DNA of 64,000 nucleotides from Lasiosphaeria ovina. Its lineage: Eukaryota > Ascomycota > Sordariomycetes > Sordariales > Lasiosphaeriaceae. The notes below the pieces were generated by a model, which was not told the DNA's origin, did no database searches, and saw nothing but the letters and a program-made list of their open reading frames with translations. The stretch is taken from assembly GCA_033439765.1 (NCBI GenBank), contig JAULSN010000004.1:134001-198000 (forward strand), written 5' to 3'. The position numbers and the translations under genes were made by a program. Position 1 is the first letter of the stretch. Every line of letters starts with the position of its first letter. Positions 24,138 through 34,441 of the stretch are shown in pieces.

Positions 24138-25568
24138 GGCTGCGGTTGGGAATCGCTACGTAATTTGGTTGAGAGTCTGTGGCAGATAGCGATGGTAGTT
24201 AACTGAGCTGCGCACAAAGGCCAAGTCGATGTCCAGGGGAGACAGGCTTGGAGAGGAGAGCGGTGCGGCTCTCAGATGTGGGTCGCTGTTTTAGCGGGAT
24301 GGGCAGCTGACGACCGAGTGGCGGCGTTGGGGGGGCCTTGAGACAGGGGCAGTGGTGGTAGGTATCGAGATGGATGACAGTCTACGGAGTTAAAGATCTG
24401 GGGATTCTGGAAATGGATGGGTAGATGGATGGAGAGAAAAGCCGCCGGGGCTACTGGTTACCACTACTGCTGCCAGAGAGGGCTTTGGTGAGGGTCCGGT
24501 TGCTGGGACGGGAGTTTCACTGTTCAGGATCGGGAGGTGGCCGCTGCTACAGGTCTCGCGTGCTTTGGCACCCCCAAATGGAAGTTCCAACTGACGGGCA
24601 GTCGCGACTGCCCAGGGAGGCTAGGTAATCTCAGGCTGATAGAAGTGGGTATCACGTGCCGCTGATCTAACTCGTTCTCCTTTTCTTTCTACCCCTGTCC
24701 TGTCCGTCTGCGTCTCGCACGGACCAGTTGAACACAAGGAAGCGCCCAACCCGACCCCACATCACTGGAATGAATCGCCTGGCATCCTAGCATTCCTGTG
24801 TCGCGTCTCTTCTGATCGCCTGAAAAGTCAACCCACGTCTTGACAGCAATTTTCGTACATATTCGTCTTCCCTTGTTCATCTTCTTCCTGGGCAGATCCG
24901 CCATATCACCGGTCTCCTCAATCGATTTAAAAAGTCCCCGCACGATAGACGCCCACTCTGGTTCAGCCACGGCTGGATTTAAGTTTTGTTTCTGCTTGTT
25001 CGACCGAAACACAAGGCGCTGGCTAAACCCAGCCTAACCACCACGCCTTGTCCAAACAAACACGCCCAGCATCGTCAATTACGACATCGCAGTCTCCCGC
25101 GTTCCGGGGAATCCTGCCATTTGGGCTCGGTCGGCGCGTTAATTGCCTGCTTGTCGCCGCCTCTGTCTTCTCGCCTTCCTAGTTCCCTTGACTCCGTGCG
25201 ACTGCTGGAAATCAGCAACTGTCAACTTTTCTAGTCATCGCCTTCCGCAGAGACATTCTTGTTTCCCCAGTTTCCGTACTGTCCTTGCGCGTTGGATGAT
25301 AACACACAAGAACGTTGCAGCGAACAGCTAGGGTTCCGAGGAGCCGAGCAAGAATCAAGTTCAGTTTGTACAAAATACGGTATACCGCACATCACGCCAG
25401 GGATTTCCCGGCTCCTTGTGATAGAAACATTAGGGACAGTTGTGCCGCACTAGCGGCCTTTGTCTCCTGGCGTGGACATATAATATTGGCCTTTGCTTGG
25501 TCCCTTGCTTGTCTAGGCCGCAAATGCGCTTGGGTAGTCGGGCCCTTGTCTGGCGATAGGCAATCACC
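24138..25568. other. Divergent upstream region (Rab11 / chromodomain gene)
   Basis: 1.4 kb serving both divergent genes. Several T/C-rich patches occur near 24660-24700 and 25150-25260 on the side of the chromodomain gene. No gene was recognised. Confidence 0.5.
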
Positions 25569-28500
25569 ATGTTCAAGAATGTCGGCCAAAAGGCCTTTTC
25601 AGGCGCTACTTCTCCAGATGCGGCCGGAAGCGACGATGACATCTCGCTTACATCGACCGCCAACGACCAGCACGACTCCGATGACGAGTTCAGTGTCGAG
25701 AGTATCCTAGCCGAGCGGCAAGGTGACAATGGCGAGATGTACTATCTCGTAGAGTGGTCGGGCTTCCCACAACATCAGAGCACCTGGGAACCCGAGATGA
25801 ACCTCGGAGACGAACTGAGGGCCATGTGGGAAGACACCAAGAGTAAGCACGAAAGCGGCGAGCTGAAGCCTTTTGACCTGGAAGCATTCCACGCAAGTCA
25901 GACGAAAGCCGAAGAGGAGAAAGCCGAGCGGCATCGCCGCCGGAATGCCAAACGAAAAAAGAAAGGGCTGCCTTTGACTTCACCTCTCCCGGAACCAGAA
26001 CCTCAAGGATTAGGCATGGATGATTCTAGCGAGGACGAAGCGGCCGAGGATGTCTATGGCGAGGAATCTGTTGTGGGCACATCAGTAAAGTCGAAGGCCC
26101 AACCTAAAGAGAAGACACCCAAAGGTTCTGCAAAACCTTCAGGGGCGTCTTCGAAAACCCTAGCCTCTCCCACGGATAGTTCCAAGAGCCAAATCGAAAA
26201 TCGGAGCCCAGGCGTTGCAAAGCAGACAGCAACTGCCGCCGGTACCGCTGCGTCAAATCAAAGGGCGACGCCCACATCCTCCAAAGCCCTTGCCGAGCGC
26301 CGTTCACTCACTGGGTATCAGGGCACTGCCCGAAAGGCGGCAGCCAAATCGCCAAGCGGGAATGCTGCTGGTCAATCAAAGACCCAAACTTCTACTCGAG
26401 GCGGGGCGGCCTCGTCTGCGCGTATGGCCAGCGACACCCAAAAGGGCCTCTTGACTGCCAAGAAAAGCGCATTGAATAAGCGGCCCAGTGGAAATATATT
26501 TTCTGGCGGTACTATGCGGAAGACGCGAGTTCCCTTACTAGATAGCATGTCCGACCCCTCGAAGGAGCCAAAGTTGTTTGGAAAATTGCGGACGCGCAGA
26601 CTGGCCGAGAAGCGATCACGAGACAAGGAAGACTTAGCCCCCGATATATCAAGTTTACACTTCTTTGGTATTGGGAAAGGGCCACTTCCGAGAAAATCGT
26701 CGACGGATGCGACCCTGAGCCCCGGCCTGCAAGAGCCGCCAGTACAGCAAAAATTCCCCATACCGGAACAATCTTCCGCAGCGGTGCCACAAGAAGAAAT
26801 ACCGCTGAGAAAAAAGCGCAAATCTGTCCGCTTCCTGGACGATGAGGATGACATCAGCCCTGCGCTGGTTCAGGAGCCCGAGCCGATGGACATTGATATG
26901 CCCACGAATGAAGGGTCACCCACGGCATCAAAGGGGACGTTGGTGCGATCTCGTCTCCGCAGCCCTCCACCTCCGCCTGCTGAAAATCCTGTTCCTGTTC
27001 CTGTTCCTGTTCCTGTTCCTGTCCCTGGACCTAAAAAGCTCTCCCTTGCTGCGTATAGGTCAAAGGTTCTGACACAAAGCTTGGGGAAGATGTTGGCCCT
27101 GGGAACTTCTGCAGCTATCAAGGTGGATTTCAATAATATGCCTCGCGATCCACAGCAGACATGGATTGCGGATTTCACGGCGAAGGAGACGATCGAATTT
27201 CACTACCAGTGTTTTGCTAAGACAATGATTTTGAAAATGGACGTGCTCGTTCGGAGCCATCTAGCCGAAGGAACAATCACGTCCGAGGCGAATGAATCGG
27301 CTCTCACCAACGCTGCCGAATATCTGAGATCTGGCGTGCTAGGACTCTTCTGTCCTCAGCCCGAGTACAATATCATCATATACCCAACGAAGTGCGATGA
27401 ATGGAGGGTCGACTCGTTAGGCCAGGAGCCAGCGAGTCCCGCAGGAATCTCACTCCGATATCTGATATTTGACTCGGAGCTAGACTGCGGGAGCTTGCTC
27501 CGGCCTATTAACATCGCCCTGCCGATTGAGAAGCCAGAATCAGCAACCGAGCCGAAATCAGCAACCAAGCCGAAATCAGCAACCGAGGCGACAATTCCGG
27601 TAAATAAATCAGTTGAATCAGGGGCCGACGCCCCGAAGTCTGAGCGAGAAGCTATCTTGAGGCGGCTGTTTAACTTCAGCTACACAAGACTTCTTCCGGC
27701 ATTTCCGAAACGGCCTGCGGTCCACAACTTCTTCCTTGCGTTCCCCCAGTCCAAGGGAACAATAATGCAGGTACTGTATCACTGGTTGCGCGCATGCAAT
27801 CCTGAGTGTCAGATTTTTTCGAGCCACCACGCTGGCAGCTGGGCTGCGTTCTGGGCTGTCGCAGAGAAAACTCCCGGGGTCATAATTGTTCACGAGTCAC
27901 TTGCATGGAGCATTCACCGATTTCCAGAACTTCACAAGCATCTCATTAGCAGATATGACCAGTACTGGTGTTTTTCTGAGCCAAATCAGACGTATCCCTT
28001 GTACCCATCGATTTCGCTTGCCGATGGTCCTGCGGCACCCGGCGATCTTCGTCTCACGCGACTTTTTCCTGCACGCACAGCCATCTTCTTGACGCCGAGT
28101 TTCTTGGTTTCTGAGCCTCTGCACGCCCTGGAAATCTTGGAATGGTTTCTTACCAAATGGGGAAAGGGATACACTCACCGGCTTGTGACGGCTTGGAACA
28201 TTCACGAATACGTGCTAGAACTGGCCGTTGAGAAATCAGATGCATATGACAAGATGTTGGGGGATCGCGAGACCGGCAAAGTCTCCAATATTGATTTCCA
28301 GCTGGGCACAAACCTGCGTGGATTGACCTCGGTTGACTGCGAGAACAGATTCAAGGCCGCAACTGTAGCCACAGAGCTGCACAATCTTCGGCTGTCAAGA
28401 ACGGGCCCGTATGGGGCGGATGAAGACAACAGCTCGCTAGTCTACGCCGATCAAGCCATTGACGCAAATGACGAGCAAAGCCTTGTCAATTGGTTTGGTT

Positions 28501-29876
28501 GGTGGTCGACTCTGCGGGCCGACCAATTTCAAAAATTCCACGTTGTCGGCTCCAGTGAAAGCATCGAGTACCAAGGGTGCAGAAGAGGCGAGCGGCGCAT
28601 TCGCATTCCGCGGTACTCTCAAGTCACGTTGAACGATTCCGATCTCGTCCTTCAGACAATCCAAGAAAGGGCCCGCTATGATCTGGTCGGGTCACCAGTC
28701 GAAGGCAACGGCAGCCTGCCGGATGCGCCGCCTCTCGATAACGAACTTGATACGAAGATGTCTACCCAGGACACCCCATGGTCTTTCCGTAGTGAGGTTT
28801 GCCGGACCGACGACAGTCAAGAAATAACAAACCGCCTCTCAGTCACAGCTAGCGCGCCTGGCAGATTTCAGTGGACGCTGTACCGATTTCCAGTTTCATG
28901 GGCTGACATGCAAATGGCCGACCACTTCGGGGACTGGAGAAACGGATATCACAGAATCAGCGACTGGTTTAAGTTCACCTGGTCGTTCGTTGACCAGAAA
29001 GGCCGCCCCTCCGGATATAACACGTACGTGGGTTTCTTCTACACTATTACCGAAGACTGGGATCCGCAGACCATTCCAAAAGACCCGAAACCTAAGCGAC
29101 ACGCATGGCTTGCAATCTATCGGCCAGTGAACCCGCATAGGAAGCCGTTCACCAAGTGCGAGGTCATTATCTGGGATCCTATGGCAAGGTCTCGATTTGG
29201 CGACAATGCCCCAACTGAGAAGGGGCTCCTTGATATGCAACGACGGGTTATCCAGCATGTCCGGGAGTATGGACCAGAGAAAAATCCCGGAACCTATCTT
29301 GAACAAGTCTGGCTCGGGGGATTTGACATCCCACCAGAATGCGACTCTGAGTACCCGTTCGATACGACATTGAAATTCCTTTGGCACTTGCTGAGGGACA
29401 TTAAGAAGTTTCTGCCGGCGCCAGATCGGGAGATGCCAAATAGAGGCTACAGAAAGGTGGTACTGGGCGACAGCGCCATTCCAACCCCCGACAAAGATGA
29501 CTACTCGCCAAATCTCGAGCAATCCGAGAGCGTTGTTATGGATCTTGACAGCATGGATGGCGACGATGGGCCGGAGGAGGAAGACACACGAATCATCTTC
29601 CATCCACCGCGCGGCATCAAGATGATGCCCGGTCAGCGCTCGAAGTGCTCCAATAAGCTCTACGAAGATGCCCGTCTAGCAAAGGCACGCGGAGCTGCCG
29701 CGCAAGCGACGCACATGAAGTATACCTTCACACCCACCATGACGTGGTATGGCGAGCAGCTCGCGGAGGGCCGTGGCTATGAACATATTAACGTCACGCG
29801 CTGGGAGCATATCTTCAATTTCTTCAAGATCGGAAGGGGAGGTTCCGACGGCAAAGATTCGGTTTCATCTGCCTAG
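25569..29876 (+). CDS. Chromodomain protein, 1435 aa
   Basis: Single long exon with a near-ideal start (ACCATG). Residues about 40-95 form a chromodomain: EFSVESILAER, then YYLVEWSGFP and STWEPEMNL. The three methyl-lysine cage positions are aromatic (F41, W63, F66), so binding of a methylated histone tail is plausible. A basic Lys/Arg helix follows, then about 400 disordered residues rich in Ser, Ala and Lys, a Pro-Val repeat from (CCTGTT)n near 26990-27025, and a short SATEPK repeat (27537-27590). The C-terminal 800 residues look globular, with many Trp/Tyr/Phe. Their family is not one I can name with confidence. The overall shape recalls the Neurospora heterochromatin partner CDP-2 of the HP1/HDA-1 complex, which is a guess. 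No transposase or helicase motif is present. Confidence 0.85.
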   Translation: MFKNVGQKAFSGATSPDAAGSDDDISLTSTANDQHDSDDEFSVESILAERQGDNGEMYYLVEWSGFPQHQSTWEPEMNLGDELRAMWEDTKSKHESGELKPFDLEAFHASQTKAEEEKAERHRRRNAKRKKKGLPLTSPLPEPEPQGLGMDDSSEDEAAEDVYGEESVVGTSVKSKAQPKEKTPKGSAKPSGASSKTLASPTDSSKSQIENRSPGVAKQTATAAGTAASNQRATPTSSKALAERRSLTGYQGTARKAAAKSPSGNAAGQSKTQTSTRGGAASSARMASDTQKGLLTAKKSALNKRPSGNIFSGGTMRKTRVPLLDSMSDPSKEPKLFGKLRTRRLAEKRSRDKEDLAPDISSLHFFGIGKGPLPRKSSTDATLSPGLQEPPVQQKFPIPEQSSAAVPQEEIPLRKKRKSVRFLDDEDDISPALVQEPEPMDIDMPTNEGSPTASKGTLVRSRLRSPPPPPAENPVPVPVPVPVPVPGPKKLSLAAYRSKVLTQSLGKMLALGTSAAIKVDFNNMPRDPQQTWIADFTAKETIEFHYQCFAKTMILKMDVLVRSHLAEGTITSEANESALTNAAEYLRSGVLGLFCPQPEYNIIIYPTKCDEWRVDSLGQEPASPAGISLRYLIFDSELDCGSLLRPINIALPIEKPESATEPKSATKPKSATEATIPVNKSVESGADAPKSEREAILRRLFNFSYTRLLPAFPKRPAVHNFFLAFPQSKGTIMQVLYHWLRACNPECQIFSSHHAGSWAAFWAVAEKTPGVIIVHESLAWSIHRFPELHKHLISRYDQYWCFSEPNQTYPLYPSISLADGPAAPGDLRLTRLFPARTAIFLTPSFLVSEPLHALEILEWFLTKWGKGYTHRLVTAWNIHEYVLELAVEKSDAYDKMLGDRETGKVSNIDFQLGTNLRGLTSVDCENRFKAATVATELHNLRLSRTGPYGADEDNSSLVYADQAIDANDEQSLVNWFGWWSTLRADQFQKFHVVGSSESIEYQGCRRGERRIRIPRYSQVTLNDSDLVLQTIQERARYDLVGSPVEGNGSLPDAPPLDNELDTKMSTQDTPWSFRSEVCRTDDSQEITNRLSVTASAPGRFQWTLYRFPVSWADMQMADHFGDWRNGYHRISDWFKFTWSFVDQKGRPSGYNTYVGFFYTITEDWDPQTIPKDPKPKRHAWLAIYRPVNPHRKPFTKCEVIIWDPMARSRFGDNAPTEKGLLDMQRRVIQHVREYGPEKNPGTYLEQVWLGGFDIPPECDSEYPFDTTLKFLWHLLRDIKKFLPAPDREMPNRGYRKVVLGDSAIPTPDKDDYSPNLEQSESVVMDLDSMDGDDGPEEEDTRIIFHPPRGIKMMPGQRSKCSNKLYEDARLAKARGAAAQATHMKYTFTPTMTWYGEQLAEGRGYEHINVTRWEHIFNFFKIGRGGSDGKDSVSSA

Positions 29877-30646
29877 TTATCAGCGTCATCGAACATCTCC
29901 AAGGCCGAGAAGAGCGCAAGGCTTTAGTGTTTTCTCTTACTCGGGAGACCCAGGTATACCCGTATTACTCATTCAACCCTGCCGGTCTTTCGCTTTTCAT
30001 TGAATTACCACGGAAGGGTGGTTTCTTGTTTTATTTGTCTTTACCGGCCGGTCTTTATCGCGATTTCTTGTCTGCAAGTTTCTCTGCACAAGTACAATTC
30101 CCTCAAAGTCGGGTCTGCTCCATTTGCGGAAAAGGGAAAACGTGTGTTAAAGGGGCGGCAGCGAGGAAACTGGTCGGGTTGACGAGGCGTATTGTTGTCG
30201 GAATGAATGAAAACACATGTCGAGATACACATCTGCCTTGCTATAGATTGGGTTACAGGTTGCACATATTGATGCACGGCGGCGGGTGGATGACTACCTT
30301 GGCTCTTGAGGGCCGACGCTGTGCGAGGGATGGGGTGAGGTGGGAAAAGGCCCCTTTTGGGCCGAGCACTGTACATGTAATTTGACGTCATAATGTCAGA
30401 GTATTTATTCCGTCTTTCTGTCTCGCTGCTTTCTGTGCTTTGTTTTGCGCCCAGGCTAATGCAACGGCTGGCGGTGGATACGGGTGGGGAAGATTCACAT
30501 TATTTGATTTCTCGCAGATGATCAACATTTCAAATCATGCCAGGAGTCTGCAGACTCTGCACACAGCAGGTTATAACCCGTAATGAACCAACTTGATTGG
30601 AATACTAATGCCCCAATAATGACATGATCTCAAGATTTCCTGAGCT
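29877..30646. other. 3' flank of the chromodomain gene
   Basis: About 770 bp with no recognised gene. It forms the left border of the gene-poor island. Confidence 0.45.
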
Positions 30647-30648
30647 GA

Positions 30649-31440
30649 TCAGTCATATTCCAGGATCTTGTAATACGTACGATATGCTGAATCAGACAAA
30701 TCGTCATCGTAGAGCTGCTTGGTGAGGTCGAAAGGGTGACAAAAGGCCCTAAGGCGATTGAGCTCGTGGAATCTCAAGAATGATGGGAAGTAGGCGATGA
30801 AGGTCCCGAGAGACACAACTTGTGGTTTCTCACCCATACTCTTGGTCCTGTACGGCTCTGCGCGAAATCTGAGGCCAAGATAGAGTCTAGTGTCGGACTG
30901 ACACCTCCAAGTTGATTAGGTGATAATCCATCCGGTTGATGGCCGCATGGGTTTCCTCCAATTCACTACCGGTAAGGTGCGCCGAATCGGTGGCGAAGCT
31001 AGGCGAACTGAGGATTGCGATGAATGTTTGCCGGACGAGAATTTTGCCATAGTATGCAGCCGATATAACAAAACGTCGGCTGGTATGGCCCTCACTCTCG
31101 TTAAATGCGAGGCGCAGGAAGTACCTCACGTCGTCGATAATAGCGCGAGCGGCCGCGGTCAGCACCATAAACTAGGTAGTGGTAAATGACAGAGGTGGGG
31201 CGGGAAAGGCAATTTCCATCTCATGATTTATAGAGGGTGCCATGATACTTTGACTATGGGTCTTGGCCCTCGAAAGGGCAAGACTTTTCAAGGGGAGCCC
31301 GTCGCAGAGAAAGTTGCATGACCGCTGGGTAGAAGAAAAGACTACCGAAGCGAACAAGAGGGTTGGAGATCTCATACGCAGGGCCACCTTCAACAGCGAC
31401 GGGCACACGAGCCTCCTCCCACTTGTAACCGCAATCTAGC
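30649..31440 (-). pseudogene. Decayed minus-strand coding fragments (unknown family)
   Basis: Three protein-like stretches follow one another on the minus strand but not in one frame. The first (about 31437-31255) begins DCGYKWEEARVPVAVEGG. The second (31168-30887) holds AIIDDVRYFLRLAFNESE. The third (about 30910-30649) reads SDTRLYLGLRF in a shifted frame and ends at a TAA. The second and third overlap near 30890-30910 with a one-base frame change and no intron signals, so a frameshift is the simplest reading. The step between the first and second could be an intron. Family unknown. Confidence 0.5.
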
Positions 31441-31496
31441 AGCAGCTAATATCCTTAGGGAACTTGATAGAGGGTCGACGCTGCGACTCGACCAAT

Positions 31497-31545
31497 CATT
31501 GGACGAATGTACTTTGGACGAATGCATATTGGACGAATACATAAA
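31497..31545. repeat. Short tandem repeat TTGGACGAATRYAYA, three copies
   Basis: Three copies of a 15-17 bp unit sharing TTGGACGAAT occur in a row. They sit just left of the first 20-bp minisatellite cluster. Confidence 0.75.
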
Positions 31546-31558
31546 GGAGTGGAAACCC

Positions 31559-31614
31559 ATCGAGACGTATCTAAACGCGTCGAGACGTTACCTAAACGCA
31601 TCAACACAAACCTG
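31559..31614. repeat. 20-bp minisatellite, cluster 1 (about 2.8 units)
   Basis: Degenerate units of 20-21 bp with consensus AACGCATCRASACRNAYCTR (plus strand). The same unit makes up the cluster at 33664-33789, in the same orientation. Confidence 0.75.
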
Positions 31615-32095
31615 ACTAGTCCCACATAAGAGGCCGTCCTTCCCCGGGAGGTGCGAGCTCCAACCTGGGTTTTCGGTCAAATCCCTGACCTCTATCTTGG
31701 CCCCAACGTAAGAGGCAAACCCCGGCCGAGATATTAGACTATCCATCAATTCCCGAGATATTTTCAACCGGTCAGCCCATTCGGCTGACTTCAGGCACTC
31801 AGAGAGTTGACTGATATTCGAGGTGGCGGTGTCTAGAGATCTGCGGTAAACACCATCTGTTCCCTCTCCGAGTTTCTCTACCCAGTGCCAAGGAGTCATA
31901 TACCATCCGAATGGGTGGCGAGTATCCCGGGGAGAAATTTTAGGAATCCCAATACTCCAAATTGGGCCTCCTAAACTTGACCCCTCCATCATCGCTGGCG
32001 TTAGGAATGCGAAGGGCCCTCGGGAAGGCTGGGACAAGTTGGCGAAAGATTCCTCCCAGTCAACTAGATACCTAGGTATAGTCCAATCCCTGAAT
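31588..32095 (-). pseudogene. Protein-like open fragment, possible exon of a decayed gene
   Basis: An open frame of about 165 codons, rich in Trp, Pro and Gly (for example GWYMTPWHWVEKLGEG), without an ATG at a sensible position. It could begin after the acceptor-like TTCAG near 32094-32090 and end at a donor-like CAG/GTTTGT near 31610, beside minisatellite cluster 1. This looks like a real exon of the same decayed minus-strand gene or of a neighbour. No family is recognised. Confidence 0.45.
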
Positions 32096-32260
32096 GTTTA
32101 TTTAGCGAGGGATCTTCCAAGGTCTGAAGGGCTCCAGCACTTTACGGCTCGCCATGAGGGTTTCTCACCGAGGGAGGCAATAGGTATTAGATTCCCTATT
32201 TTAGAATCCTAGAGGCCTGTCCCTATTCTGAAAATGTATCAAAAACCTTTCCTAACTAAA

Positions 32261-33693
32261 TTATTTACGATCGTCATTTCCTTCTTCTCGCGTACCACTC
32301 GAACAAACTTCAAGTTTGCCCGTGACACATGCAAGCAGCTCCACGTCGTCCATGTGCTCGAACTGAACTAAACTCGCACGGATCCAGCTCACGACGGCCG
32401 CGAGCGCGCGCACATCCACGTCGGCGCGGGCCTTGTACAGATTGCGCCAGACGGCCGAGGCCCTCGTCGTAGGCGAGCTCGGTGATGCATACGAGGCCTT
32501 GAGCCCCCGCCTTGAAGTGCGTTGGGTTTAGTAGACCTCGGCGAGCCTCTCGCGGAGGACTATATTCTGAGCTGCGCTCGAGAGCTCGTTTGGTTTCTCG
32601 CCAATATACGGTTCGAGGCTGGTCAAACTTGGCGGCTTGAGCATCTTGCTAGGTCCATCCGTCCTGAAAAGTGTTTCCTCAGCTGTGCGTTTCAGTGCCG
32701 CCGAGCTCATCCCTTGCAACTGTTTGCCCTGCTGTGAGGGCTTTAAAACTGTCATTAACTCTGCGTCAGAGGCTGAGTCGTTGTAAATGGACAGCTGTTA
32801 TCGAGCGATTTCAAGCTTATGTTTGAGCTTGCTGACTTTAACTTCTTTCTGAGTTGCCCTCTCGATGGCCTCTTTGAGCTTATTCTGAGCTGCTTCCAAT
32901 ATTCACTCGGCGTAACTTAGGGCTTCGAAGGTTGTTGTTTTGGTACTGCTGCTACATCTTGCGCATTCCTCTTTGAGCTTGAGAATCTGATTTTCGAGTC
33001 GTACTTTCTCCTCTTCATACTGCCTGAGTTGAACTTTTGTTGGAGCCAATCTGGCCTTATTATGAAGCTCTTCTGTACGGGCTTGAGATAACTTCAGATC
33101 CGCTCGAGTGCGAATTAGCCGAGCTTTAGTATCTCTGAGTTCATATTTGAGTTCGGTTAGTTTCTCTACCATCTGCCTACGAGTAGTCTCTTCACTAGTG
33201 GGCAAGTTATCGGCGCCGCTGTGCAACGAGTCCTTTGGGCGGAACACTTCGAGCTCTTCTGAAGATCCGAAATTTCATCTAGGTTCTTGGATTTATCAGC
33301 TTCCAAGTAAGAGATTGTGGACTTGAGATCCTTGATCTCATTCCGAAACAATTTTGCCTCGGACTTCGCCTTCTTTTCTGCTGCTCGACTTTGTTGAGCG
33401 GTGGTTTGCATTTGGGTCCTCGACTCGGCTGGTTTCGGGTAGGTAGGTTCAGGATCAGGCTGCGCCGTATAAAAGTCCCTATCGACTGAAACATCCGGCC
33501 ATTTCAGGAGTACCGTACTCGGAACCTCAGCAAGATTCACTGGTTTCCCGAACTTAATGATGGCGTCCTGACAAGGCTCAAAATGCTTATTGACGAAGTC
33601 CTTGTGCCAACCTGGGGATAGGTTTTGGAGGCGTTCCCTGATTTGCGAGTCTGAGATTTTGTGAACGCATCGACACGAAAATAAACGCATCAA
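32261..33693 (-). pseudogene. Coiled-coil protein gene broken by frameshift and three stops
   Basis: Read leftwards on the minus strand. A first frame (33693 to about 33250) has HKISDSQIRERLQNLSPGWH and then a charged heptad-like region. A one- or two-base shift near 33250 moves the continuation into the frame of 33247. That frame runs on as coiled coil (KLTELKYELRDTKARLIRTR) through to a final TAA at 32263-32261. It is interrupted by TGA at 32905-32903, TAA at 32800-32798 and TAA at 32530-32528. Protein-like sequence continues past each stop, up to a helical end (VVSWIRASLVQFEHMDD). Each stop is one C-to-T change from CGA or CAA. A pseudogene is the best reading; unannotated introns could hide some of the stops but not all easily. 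Confidence 0.65.
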
Positions 33694-33789
33694 GACGTAT
33701 ACAACCGCATTAATACGACCCTGAACGCATCAACACAGACCTGAACGCAACGATACAGATCCAAAGCGCATGGAGACGTATCTAAACGC
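33664..33789. repeat. 20-bp minisatellite, cluster 2 (six units)
   Basis: Six consecutive degenerate units of 20-21 bp beginning AACGCAT, AACGCAT, ACCGCAT, AACGCAT, AACGCAA and AAGCGCAT, followed by a partial unit. Same unit and orientation as cluster 1 at 31559-31614. Confidence 0.85.
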
Positions 33790-34080
33790 TCGTAAAAGAG
33801 ATTACTCTATTTATATTTAAGACGAAAGCCATTACGTCTCCTTCCGCACCTAATTTAAGGAAATTTTCGGGGTGAGGTCGGTATCGAGCGGACCTGCGCC
33901 TTCAATAACTCCCTGTCGAATTCGGCGGGATCCGACGGTGGCAGAGCGGGAGTGATTGCATATCGCGAAGCGAAAGAAAAGAGGTGATGAAGAGCACAGC
34001 AAACAACATCATCGAGGACCTGAAGCTCATATATTGCACATTATCGAGACGCAACTCTCCCTCAGGACCTTCGCCTTTCA

Positions 34081-34441
34081 ATCGTGATCACTCCGGTGCC
34101 CGGACGGCCCCTTCGTCGTAAAATTCCGGAGCATTTGCGACTTCTACTCACAGCTCGTAGAAGAGGGAAGAAGAATTAGGGAGGACAGCATAATCCCCCA
34201 TCAACACCTCGTAGCTCCTAATCGCAATCATTTCGGTGCACGACCCCCCCCCCCCCCCCCCAATCACAAAATTCCAGGGCATTTGCGATTTCTACTCCCA
34301 GCTTGCGGACGAGGGAAGAAAAATAAGGAAGGATAGCAAACCCCCCTATCAACGCCTCCTTCTTTCTACTCACAGCTCGCAGAAGAGGGAAGAAGAATGA
34401 GGGAGGATAGTAAAACCCCCCGTCACCACCTCGTAGCTCCC
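34081..34441. repeat. About 140-bp tandem repeat, 2.6 copies, with an 18-C run
   Basis: Copies at 34081-34220, 34221-34360 and (partial) 34361-34441. Shared landmarks are ATCGYRATCA...TTCGGTGC, AAAATTCC, GGGCATTTGCGA, TTCTACTC, GAGGGAAGAAGAAT and a final CACCTCGTAGCTCC. Copy 2 contains an uninterrupted run of 18 C at 34244-34261. Copies differ at scattered positions, so the duplication is not recent. Confidence 0.85.
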
